Below are positions 1 through 6,362 of a stretch of DNA of 64,000 nucleotides, in pieces. The stretch covers positions 1,736,001 through 1,800,000 of the forward strand of contig NC_017941.2 of assembly GCF_000306765.2 (NCBI RefSeq), read 5' to 3'. The notes below the pieces were generated by a model. It was not told the origin of the DNA and did not search any database. It saw only the letters and a list, made by a program, of their open reading frames with translations. A program made the translations under genes and the position numbers. Every line of letters starts with the position of its first letter. Positions within the stretch are counted from its first letter, which is position 1. This DNA is from Haloferax mediterranei ATCC 33500. Lineage in GTDB: Archaea > Halobacteriota > Halobacteria > Halobacteriales > Haloferacaceae.

Positions 1-11
1 AGAGACGGGCA

Positions 12-488
12 TTAGAAGCCAGCGCAGAGTTCGGATGTCTCGCTGATTTCGACGGAAACCGTCGAAACGGTGTCTGGAAGCGCCGACAGAAGTTTCTCTT
101 CGAGGATAACAGCCATTACTTCAGCCGTCGGCGGCGAATCGAGGACGACCATCCCGTCGGCGTCGCCGGACCGTTCGAACGCATCGACAAGCGGGTCACC
201 GTCCTCGACGAGGAAGCGGTGGTCCCACTCGTCGATAATGTCAGTCACGACTCCTTTGTCGACGACCCAACCTTCGTCGGTGAGTTCACCGACGATACGG
301 ACGGCTATTTCGTAGTTATGGCCGTGTGGCCGACTACACTTGCCGTCGTGGTGGAGGAGGCGGTGGCCGGCGCTAATTCTAATCGGCCGGTCGCGACCGA
401 TGTGGAGGACGCGCTCACCTGCCCGGGACAGCGGGGTCTCGGCGTCTCCATCCGCCTGTTGTGTTTCACTAAGTGTTCCCCGAGGCAT
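12..488 (-). CDS. queD: 6-carboxytetrahydropterin synthase family protein (QueD)
   Basis: 158 aa member of the 6-pyruvoyl/6-carboxy-tetrahydropterin synthase family, which converts dihydroneopterin triphosphate to 6-carboxytetrahydropterin on the way to 7-deazaguanine (archaeosine) in tRNA. The zinc-binding histidines are visible as SAGH (H42) and HGHNYEI (H55, H57), with the candidate catalytic Cys51 just before HGH. The N-terminal 25 residues are an acidic extension usual in haloarchaea. The ATG is preceded at about -27 by a TATTAAAT-type box, which supports a leaderless start. Other queuosine/archaeosine genes would be expected beyond the left edge but cannot be seen. Confidence 0.88.
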   Translation of the reverse strand: MPRGTLSETQQADGDAETPLSRAGERVLHIGRDRPIRISAGHRLLHHDGKCSRPHGHNYEIAVRIVGELTDEGWVVDKGVVTDIIDEWDHRFLVEDGDPLVDAFERSGDADGMVVLDSPPTAEVMAVILEEKLLSALPDTVSTVSVEISETSELCAGF

Positions 489-508
489 ATCACAAGATTA
501 TCACGAGA

Positions 509-519
509 CTATTTAATAC
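509..519 (-). promoter_or_regulatory. TATA-like box of queD
   Basis: Read on the minus strand, AGTATTAAATA lies about 25-30 bases upstream of the queD ATG at 488. This spacing is typical of haloarchaeal leaderless transcripts. Called by eye only. Confidence 0.5.
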
Positions 520-660
520 TCTTGTCTCAACTCCGCCGTGCGTATCTAGCCTACAAGTTAGACATAACGACAGGTAGGATAATGATTCTGTCGGAGAAAT
601 GACCCGTTAAAGGCAGTGTTGTTGAATGTTGTCGAAAGTGATTGTGTTGTTTCAGTTCGA

Positions 661-1044
661 CTACGGGTGGGCGGCTATCGCCTCACGCCACGAGTCCGGA
701 ACACGAGTTGGGCGGCCGGCCTCGTCCATGGCGACCTGAACCGTCTCGCCGGTGGCGACGACTTCGCCCTCGTAGGAGATTTCGTAGTAGAGTGGGAAGC
801 TTTTCCCGCCGATTTCGCCGGCTTCGACTTTGACCTCAGCGGTTCCGACACCCTCGATGGGCGCGCGATAGTCGAGTTCGAGGTGAGCAACGACGATATG
901 GGGGTCCGACAGCGGGACGCCCATTACTTTCTCAAAATACCCAACGCGGGCCTGTTCACAGTACGTCGCGTAGACGGCGTTGTTCACGTGCCCGAACGAA
1001 TCGTGGTCACGAAAGCGAACTTCAACTTCGGTGACGAAGCTCAT
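661..1044 (-). CDS. Acyl-CoA thioesterase, 4-hydroxybenzoyl-CoA thioesterase (hotdog) family
   Basis: 127 aa single hotdog-fold protein. The family signature RDHDSFGHVNN is at residues 12-22; Asp15 corresponds to the catalytic acid of 4-hydroxybenzoyl-CoA thioesterases. Length matches the family (about 130-140 aa). The frame is open back to 1449, but homology begins at MSFVTEVEVRF, so the ATG at 1044 is chosen. It probably hydrolyses acyl-CoA thioesters in the cytoplasm; the substrate cannot be told from sequence. The next gene lies 98 bp upstream on the same strand. Confidence 0.85.
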   Translation of the reverse strand: MSFVTEVEVRFRDHDSFGHVNNAVYATYCEQARVGYFEKVMGVPLSDPHIVVAHLELDYRAPIEGVGTAEVKVEAGEIGGKSFPLYYEISYEGEVVATGETVQVAMDEAGRPTRVPDSWREAIAAHP

Positions 1045-1142
1045 TGGACTGCGGGACACGGGCAAACGGTATAGCATCGGCGGTTCGTCGTGCGGTGAAA
1101 AGCGAGCGACCTGTGTAGATGGGGAACCGCTTCCAGCGAGGC

Positions 1143-1421
1143 TCAGTTGGCCGTCGTGGCAGAGGAGTCGGGAGGAGAGACGCGTCGGCCGTGGAGTGCA
1201 ACTGCCTTCCAGACATTCGAGCGCGAGCCAGCACGAACCATCTCGATTGGGACGCGGGCACCCACAGGAAGCGATGCCAACGTGTTGCGGATGCGTGTGG
1301 ACTCGTACGCGACGAGGTGTCGTGTCTCCTTGGTCTCGTGTAACTCGACAGTCATCGTCCAATGGTCGTTCATTTCGACACGGATGTCCACCAATACCGG
1401 TGCAGAAGCGAGGGTCGTCAT
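1143..1421 (-). CDS. Conserved haloarchaeal small protein, function unknown
   Basis: 92 aa, not assigned to a function. From the ATG at 1421 the protein reads MTTLASAPVLVDI and contains a charged central segment (VELHETKETRHLVAYESTRIRN) followed by PVGARVPIEM and a basic tail. There are no cysteines and no membrane segment, so it is probably a small soluble all-beta or alpha/beta protein. An in-frame ATG at 1508 exists, but the extra sequence (CLVCRYHIRRYQYYN) is unlike haloarchaeal coding and overlaps the promoter. A TATTATAA box at about 1456-1463 fits a start at 1421 with a very short leader. Confidence 0.6.
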   Translation of the reverse strand: MTTLASAPVLVDIRVEMNDHWTMTVELHETKETRHLVAYESTRIRNTLASLPVGARVPIEMVRAGSRSNVWKAVALHGRRVSPPDSSATTAN

Positions 1422-1453
1422 CAGCGATAGATTCGAACTCGCCCGCCATAAGC

Positions 1454-1464
1454 CGTTATAATAC
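1454..1464 (-). promoter_or_regulatory. TATA-like box upstream of the 92-aa gene
   Basis: On the minus strand the sequence reads GTATTATAACG. A transcript starting about 26 bases downstream would begin near 1430, roughly 10 bases before the chosen ATG at 1421. Two 17-base near-identical direct repeats (GAGTCACCAACATTCGT at 1521 and GAGTCACCAACACTCGT at 1544, 23 bp apart) lie 60-100 bp further upstream and could be operator sites; this is inference. Confidence 0.4.
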
Positions 1465-1599
1465 TGATATCGCCGGATATGGTATCTACATACTAGACAT
1501 GACGACACCCCATTACGGGGGAGTCACCAACATTCGTTCACGGAGAGTCACCAACACTCGTACTTAAACTACATTCGCAGGCGGCGTCAGAAAGGAGTG

Positions 1600-1799
1600 C
1601 GCTCTCCCCGATTTGAACTCACTCGCAACGCTTCGCGTTGCTCGCTGCTCAAACCGGATCGAGACGGACGTTTCACTGCTCACGTTGTTCGCAGGAAAAG
1701 TCCGCTCTCCCCGATTTGAACTCAGTCAGACGACGCGTTCACTTCGTTCACGCGCTGCGACTGACTTGCTCAAACGGCTCGACCGGATTTGCAAGCAAA
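1600..1799 (-). repeat. Two extra copies of the tRNA-Tyr 3' end, in about 100-bp composite units
   Basis: The last 19-21 bases of tRNA-Tyr (CGCTCTCCCCGATTTGAAC on the plus strand) recur at 1600-1618 and 1701-1721, in the same orientation and about 100 bp apart. They lie just past the 3' end of the real tRNA (1800-1873). After each copy comes CTCA(C/G)TC, a hairpin (GCAACGC-TTC-GCGTTGC at 1625-1641 in the first; a longer imperfect one in the second) and then GCTCAAAC(C/G)GG. The two copies are therefore about 100-bp units, not lone attachment scars. No integrase gene is nearby. Confidence 0.8.
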
Positions 1800-1873
1800 T
1801 CCGCTCTCCCCGATTTGAACGGGGGACAAGCCGATCTACAGTCGGCTGCTCTGCCAGGCTGAGCTAAGAGCGG
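1800..1873 (-). tRNA. tRNA-Tyr (anticodon GTA)
   Basis: Complete 74-nt cloverleaf on the minus strand. The acceptor stem CCGCTCT pairs with AGAGCGG, the D-arm reads AGCTCAGCCTGGCAGAGC, the anticodon loop is CTGTAGA giving GTA, and the T-arm is CCCCG-TTCAAAT-CGGGG. The discriminator is A and no CCA is encoded. A CTTAAG box at 1901-1906 is a plausible promoter element. The 3' end is duplicated twice downstream. Confidence 0.95.
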
Positions 1874-1896
1874 TCAAGAGAATCTGAGTCTACGGT

Positions 1897-1908
1897 TGGA
1901 CTTAAGAA
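1897..1908 (-). promoter_or_regulatory. Promoter element of tRNA-Tyr
   Basis: CTTAAG within ATTCTTAAGTCC on the minus strand, centred about 30 bases before the mature tRNA 5' end. The same CTTAAG core occurs in the rRNA promoter-like blocks of this window. Confidence 0.45.
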
Positions 1909-2012
1909 TTCTCATTCGAGACGAGAAGCGCCCGACAGAAGTCCGATAGATGACGAGACGAGTTAGTCGTCGAGACGGGGGATGAAGGGACGGAGACGAC
2001 CCGTCGAGACTG

Positions 2013-4169
2013 TCACTCGGTTAGCTCGGTCTCCGGAGAGTCCGAACCCGACCCGTCTGAATCGGGCGAGTCATCGTCATCACTCAGGTGTTTGGTCGAC
2101 TCACGGTCGTCCGAACTGGTTTCGCGGACGCGAATCCCTTTGCCCGCGAGGTGCTGCATCTGCCGCTGTGCGAAGTCCTCCTCGCTCGTTCCGCGAGTGG
2201 CGAGCACGTACATGAGTGCGCTCCCGGCGGGTCGCATGGTCCGACCCGCGCGTTGGGAACCCTGCCGACGAGAACCACCGAGTCCGGAGGCGACGATGGC
2301 GAGTTCGGCGTTCGGGAGGTCGATTCCCTCGTCGCCGATACGGGAGATGACGAGCGTGTCCAAGTCGCCGTCGCGGAAGGCTTCGAAGTACGCCTCTCGG
2401 CGGTGGTGTCTCGTCTCACCGCTGACGAACGGCACGTCAAGTGCCTCGGAAATTTCCTTACCTTGATCGAGGTAGTCGACGAAGACGAGTGTCTTCGAAT
2501 CGGCGTGGCGGGCGCGGAGTCGACGAATCTCGAATATCTTCCCGGGATTCATCGCGGCGAGCATGTAGCGTTCGCGCCCGTCGCTAGCTGCCCACTCGTT
2601 GCGCGCCATGTCGTCTCCCCAGCCAACATAGCGAATCTCGACTTCCGGCTCCTGAACGTAGCCCGCGTCGAAGAGTTTGCCCCAATCGGTCCCGATTGGC
2701 GGGCCGATAAGCGTGAAAATCTCGGCTTCTTTGTCGTCCTCGCGGATAGGGGTCGCAGAGAGGCCGAGGCGGTGTTTGGACTGGAGGTTGGCACTTCGCT
2801 GGAAGACGCGACTTGGGATGTGGTGGGCCTCGTCGTAGATGATGAGCCCCCAGCGACGCGAGTCGAATAGCGAGCGATGGCGGTCCATCCCGGCAGTCTG
2901 GTAGGTTGCGATGGTTACGGGTCGTATCTCTTTGGAGCCACCGTGGTACTCGCCGATTTGGTCGGCAGAGAGGTCGGTCGTCGAGCGCAATTCCTCGCGC
3001 CACTGTCGAGCGAGTTCGCGACTGGGAACGAGAATCAGGGTCTCACCGCCGACAGCACCGAGCGCGCCGATTCCTGCAATCGTTTTCCCCGCTCCCGGTG
3101 GACCGACGAGAACGCCTGCACGCTGGTCGAGGAAGCGGTCAACCCAGTCTTGTTGATAGTCGCGGAGAGTGACGCGAAGCGAGACGTCGAGTTCCTCGCC
3201 GTCCTCGAGGTCTCGGTCGTCTTCGACCGGGTACCCTGCGTCGTAGAGGATGCGTTTGATAGCCGCGATTTCCTCGTCTCTGACCCACGACTCGGTATCG
3301 GAGATAGGTGCGTAGACCTGATTCTCATCGAGTTTCTGAAGCGCGACGTTGCCCATCAGGCTCTCGGTGGCGGCTTCGAGGACGGTGTATCCCTCCTCGT
3401 GAGAGTAGAGGCGGAACTGATGAGCGCGCTTCCATTGGTCTTCGACCCACGATTCGAGATGTGGCGACCGTTCGGGGAGGACGGACCGAAGCATCGCAAG
3501 GAGGTCCTGTACATCGTCGAACGGTGCCTGCCACACGTCCTCTTGACGGATTCGGTAGAGATACCCTCGGCCTCTCCCTTCGCGGTCACCGGTGGTGTCG
3601 GCGAGGTGAGCGAACTGCGAGAGTTGTGCTCGTGTGTACTGCGTCGGGTTGTCGACGATGATTTCCCTGCGCTTCGGGAAGAGAACGACTCGTTCGCGCG
3701 ATGCGAGTCGTCCCCACTCGGTTGGATACCAGACGAGCGGGTCAGTCTCGACGTTCACTTTCTGGACCCGACCAGCGTCGACAAGTTCATCGAGTCCCTC
3801 CATTGCATCCGCCTGTGTCACGTCGAGGCGACGAGCAACCTGTTGTGCGGTCACGACCGGTCGTCCCTCCGCTTCGAGGGCTTCGTAGAACGAGGCGAGA
3901 GAGACGCCATCAGCCGGTTGGCTGTCGTCTGGTACCGAGGCGTTGGTTACGTCGGCGAGGCGGTCGAGTACGTCACCAGTGGTAGAGTACGACGGTTCGA
4001 GGGTAGAATTAGACGGGTCGGCGATATCGTTTGATGGCTCAGTAGTGGAACCCGACGGTTCAGTAGTGGAACCCGACGGTTCAGTAGTAGAATCCGATGG
4101 CTCGGAGACAGTACCCGAGGTATCTGACTCGTCTGGGGGTATCTCTCGGTCCTCGTCCTCAGCTGTCAT
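2013..4169 (-). CDS. rad25: XPB-type DNA repair helicase Rad25
   Basis: 718 aa superfamily 2 helicase of the archaeal XPB/Rad25 family, an ATP-driven DNA translocase implicated in repair and transcription-coupled processes. The Walker A motif GPPGAGKT is near residues 356-363 and the DEAH box near 446-449. The SAT-like motif LSATP and motif VI (QRAGRTMRP) are present. The roughly 300-residue N-terminal region contains a winged-helix-like segment and a probable damage-recognition region. Residues about 20-60 are a low-complexity Ser/Thr/Pro/Glu tract built on a 21-base unit (SGSTTEP), and the C-terminus is an acidic Ser/Asp tail. The frame opens at a GTG at 4211, but the ATG at 4169 gives a more typical acidic start. 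It lies beside the origin. Confidence 0.92.
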   Translation of the reverse strand: MTAEDEDREIPPDESDTSGTVSEPSDSTTEPSGSTTEPSGSTTEPSNDIADPSNSTLEPSYSTTGDVLDRLADVTNASVPDDSQPADGVSLASFYEALEAEGRPVVTAQQVARRLDVTQADAMEGLDELVDAGRVQKVNVETDPLVWYPTEWGRLASRERVVLFPKRREIIVDNPTQYTRAQLSQFAHLADTTGDREGRGRGYLYRIRQEDVWQAPFDDVQDLLAMLRSVLPERSPHLESWVEDQWKRAHQFRLYSHEEGYTVLEAATESLMGNVALQKLDENQVYAPISDTESWVRDEEIAAIKRILYDAGYPVEDDRDLEDGEELDVSLRVTLRDYQQDWVDRFLDQRAGVLVGPPGAGKTIAGIGALGAVGGETLILVPSRELARQWREELRSTTDLSADQIGEYHGGSKEIRPVTIATYQTAGMDRHRSLFDSRRWGLIIYDEAHHIPSRVFQRSANLQSKHRLGLSATPIREDDKEAEIFTLIGPPIGTDWGKLFDAGYVQEPEVEIRYVGWGDDMARNEWAASDGRERYMLAAMNPGKIFEIRRLRARHADSKTLVFVDYLDQGKEISEALDVPFVSGETRHHRREAYFEAFRDGDLDTLVISRIGDEGIDLPNAELAIVASGLGGSRRQGSQRAGRTMRPAGSALMYVLATRGTSEEDFAQRQMQHLAGKGIRVRETSSDDRESTKHLSDDDDSPDSDGSGSDSPETELTE

Positions 4170-4249
4170 CGAATCCGAATACGGACGCAACGGGGAAACG
4201 GCTTGCGACACAGGGAACCGTACGAGAAACTAGTGTGTGACGAAACCAG

Positions 4250-4307
4250 AGAAGCATCGGGGGAAGAGACAGTAAACCAGAAGCATCGAGGGAAGAGACA
4301 GTGTATG
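4250..4307. repeat. Tandem 28-30 bp direct repeat
   Basis: Two adjacent units, each running from AACCAGA(GA)AGCATCG to GGGAAGAGACAGT, differ by a two-base indel and one substitution. They occupy the gap between rad25 and the unknown gene at 4378. No coding potential is apparent. Confidence 0.7.
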
Positions 4308-4377
4308 ACAGCACAGAGTGTGCGGCAAAGTGCAGGGCGTGTCTGACAGAACGTAGAAAGTGCTGGGTTCGCTGGAT

Positions 4378-4893
4378 TCACCGAGACGTACTCGACTGGG
4401 CGGGAGCCATTTGGTCGAAGACAGATCGGAGGCTGTCGTCGATGGTGAGGAACTCGGGGAACTCTTCGAGCGTTCGGAGTCCATCGAGGTAGACGTACTC
4501 GACTGGTTCGGGGGGTATCTCTTCGAACACCTGTACGGGTCCGTGGTCGGTCAAACCGATGAACGGGCGACCATCACGGTCCGTCTGGGGTGTCAGTTTG
4601 TGTTCGAGATAGAGCGTTGCCATGGCGAGCGCGCTCGCCAATGGCACTTGTCCGGGCGTCAGTTGCCACGTGACATCTCGGGATTCGTACTGGACAGTCG
4701 TGACGTACCCGTCGTCGAAGCGAAAGCAGTCGACGATTTCTCCGGGGCGAGACCACCGCGTCTCTACCTGGCGTGACCACTCGAGAGACCACTCTTCCTG
4801 CCCGTCTCCTATCGGTATTGCCTTGCGAAGACGCACCCACACACGACCGAGTGCATGCATGAATAACCGGTTCGTTCTCCGGGGTAATTGCAT
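4378..4893 (-). CDS. Hypothetical protein beside the origin
   Basis: About 171 aa, not recognised. The N-terminal third is basic (RRTNRLFMHALGRVWVRLRK), followed by a Trp-rich segment (EEWSLEWSRQVETRWSRPGE) and an acidic C-terminus. There are no cysteine pairs or membrane segments. The ATG at 4893 is chosen; an ATG at 4860 (starting HALGRVW) would give about 160 aa, and a TTG at 4902 is also open. It shares its orientation with rad25, and its start borders the origin region, so its promoter must lie inside the origin's left flank. It may be an origin-linked conserved gene, but no role can be assigned. Confidence 0.6.
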   Translation of the reverse strand: MQLPRRTNRLFMHALGRVWVRLRKAIPIGDGQEEWSLEWSRQVETRWSRPGEIVDCFRFDDGYVTTVQYESRDVTWQLTPGQVPLASALAMATLYLEHKLTPQTDRDGRPFIGLTDHGPVQVFEEIPPEPVEYVYLDGLRTLEEFPEFLTIDDSLRSVFDQMAPAQSSTSR

Positions 4894-4955
4894 TGACGCC
4901 AACTGAACGACACAGTCTGTCTCACTGGAGAGTCACGATTGCACGGTAGTCGGTT

Positions 4956-5607
4956 ACACACCTCGTTTCCGGTGAATTGTTGGGGGAAGGCCTGTCCAGT
5001 GTTAGAGATGAGTCGGCAGAACTGCAGTCGCTTTTCGTCGCACTCTATCGAGAACGAACTGAACCTGCTTGTGGTGCTTCTCGTGATGCGTCACGTGATG
5101 CTTTCTTCGACACCTCGCTTCCGGTGAATCGAGAGAATGACAGAGACAGGCAGAGACACCACGTTTCCGGTGAATTGGAACAAAAGTTGTATGTAGAATA
5201 TTCGGTGATGGCGGGGAGGAGATACTGTGTTGACACGATAACTCACACGATAGCCCTAGTTGAATACGTACAGTTGTGAGGGGGAACGTTGTAGCGCTGA
5301 CAGACACCGGGTTTCCGGTGAAACGGAGAGAAAGGGAAGGGAGTGGTCGTTGCGGATTACCGTGTGAGCGAGGATACAGACACACCGGGTTTCCGGTGAA
5401 CGGGTAATGGGTACCAGACGGTCCGAGAGTATCGAGAAGTCGGGTTCAAAGGATATACTAGACGTTACCCGAGTGAACCGGACGGCCGAATCGGTCCACT
5501 TATAACCCGCACACCAGGTTTCCGGTGAAACATCGTTTTGTAGGCGGTTTAACCCGTGAAAACAGGGGTCGACCGAATACAGGAGAACACACCGGATTTC
5601 CGGTGGA
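4956..5607 (+). repeat. Left ORB cluster: seven co-oriented initiator-binding motifs
   Basis: Copies at 4956-4976, 5109-5128, 5155-5174, 5303-5322, 5379-5400, 5509-5529 and 5587-5607. The shared form is ACACC(N)(N)GTTTCCGGTGAA. The copies at 5303, 5379 and 5587 carry CACCGG before the core, so they become inverted repeats (CACCGG-GTTT-CCGGTG), whereas the others keep CACCTC, CACCAC or CACCAG. The copy at 5109 has C in place of T in the T-run, and the copy at 5587 ends GGA. Spacing is irregular, about 45-155 bp. Confidence 0.85.
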
Positions 5608-5689
5608 ATGTCAGCGGTTCTTGCAGTTTTTGAGACCGTATTTGTTCTGTTTGTGCTGTGCATCGGTTCTGTCGTTCAGGCCCTATTTT

Positions 5690-5815
5690 CGCTGTGTATA
5701 GAAACCATTAAATAGTTCATTTGTGTTACCGACCATTGATACACTCGTATACAAGAAACTACTCGATACTCGAGTAGTGTTCGAGTCGAATTTGTCGTTT
5801 GTTATTAGCTGGAAC
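5690..5815. other. AT-rich tract, candidate duplex-unwinding element
   Basis: The longest AT-rich stretch of the origin. It includes ATTAAATAGTTCATTTGTG, a near-palindrome CTACTCGATACTCGAGTAG around 5770, and TTTGTCGTTTGTTATTAG. It lies between the left ORB cluster and the phased repeats. The unwinding role is inferred from composition and place. Confidence 0.55.
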
Positions 5816-5840
5816 GGCTACTTCTCGACCCGGTTATAGC

Positions 5841-5940
5841 GTCCAAGTAACTCCAAGTGATGCCAAGTGCCACCAAGCAGTATTGGGTAGTTCCGAGTGG
5901 TACCGAGTGGTGCTAACCGATGCCAAGCAACGCCAAGCGA
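5841..5940. repeat. Helically phased CCAAG/CCGAG pentamers, 10-bp period
   Basis: CCAAG occurs at 5843, 5853, 5863, 5873, 5923 and 5933, and CCGAG at 5893 and 5903. Every one falls on the same 10-bp register; only the positions at 5883 and 5913 are degenerate. Because 10 is not a multiple of 3, this is not a coding repeat. It lies between the AT-rich tract and the right ORBs. Confidence 0.85.
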
Positions 5941-6221
5941 CGTTATCCAATTCGAATCGGCTCTAAGGAACCAGCATGGGTTAACTGGAGAATTACCGCG
6001 TAGTGGACCGCGAGCATTCCCTTCGACGCGGTGTCCGTCCGTCCCTAAACTGCGTCCAACGCCGTCTCTCACAGGGCCATTTCTCATCTCCACTTCTCCC
6101 ATCTTGTGACTTGGCGGAGTCGACGCTAGAAGATATTTTCCGACCTTCTAGCACCGCGTTGCTTGCTAGTACGGCCGTACACGACTCTTGTAGTTTGCTC
6201 ATAGCGTCAGTGAGGGTCCCC

Positions 6222-6354
6222 CACACCGTGTTTCCGGTGAACTAATACCTTCGTTTCGTGTGGACGGGTAACGGAGGTTCGTGGGTGTTCACCGGAAATG
6301 TGGTGTGTGTGTGCTGCATCGAATGGTAAGTCCTTTCACCGGAAACGTGGTGTG
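6222..6354. repeat. Right ORB group: one direct and two inverted copies upstream of orc
   Basis: One plus-oriented copy (6222-6241) and two minus-oriented copies (6288-6307 and 6335-6354). The last copy ends only 8 bases before the orc ATG at 6363, so initiator binding there should cover the transcription start and could repress the gene. The inverted copies close the origin on its right side. Confidence 0.85.
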
Positions 6355-6362
6355 TTGCGAAC

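Larger units (their letters stand above)
4903..6362. other. Chromosomal replication origin (oriC) associated with orc1/cdc6
   Basis: A 1.46-kb stretch without convincing genes, more AT-rich than its surroundings, directly upstream of an orc1/cdc6 gene. It contains ten copies of an ORB-like motif with core GTTTCCGGTGAA: eight in plus orientation (starting near 4956, 5109, 5155, 5303, 5379, 5509, 5587, 6222) and two in minus orientation (6288-6307 and 6335-6354). Between the left cluster and the right group lie an AT-rich tract and a 10-bp phased repeat block. Oppositely oriented ORBs around an unwinding region next to the initiator gene are the known layout of haloarchaeal origins. From memory of gene order, this corresponds to the H. 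volcanii origin paired with orc5/tbp1, which would need a database check. Confidence 0.85.

Noticed and set aside
661..1449. A 262-aa version of the thioesterase
   Set aside because: The extra N-terminal 135 residues overlap the 92-aa gene on the same strand in another frame and are not hotdog-like; homology starts at the ATG at 1044.
1600..1873. A currently integrated genetic element at tRNA-Tyr
   Set aside because: Despite the duplicated tRNA 3' ends there are only about 200 bp between the first copy and the tRNA and no integrase or cargo gene.
5002..5663. Open frames of up to 135 codons on the minus strand in the origin
   Set aside because: They cross several ORB motifs, are rich in Cys, Ser and His unlike haloarchaeal proteins, and repeat the ORB sequence as protein repeats.
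4903..6362. A transposon remnant in the long non-coding region
   Set aside because: No terminal inverted repeats or transposase fragments; the repeats fit ORB motifs next to orc.
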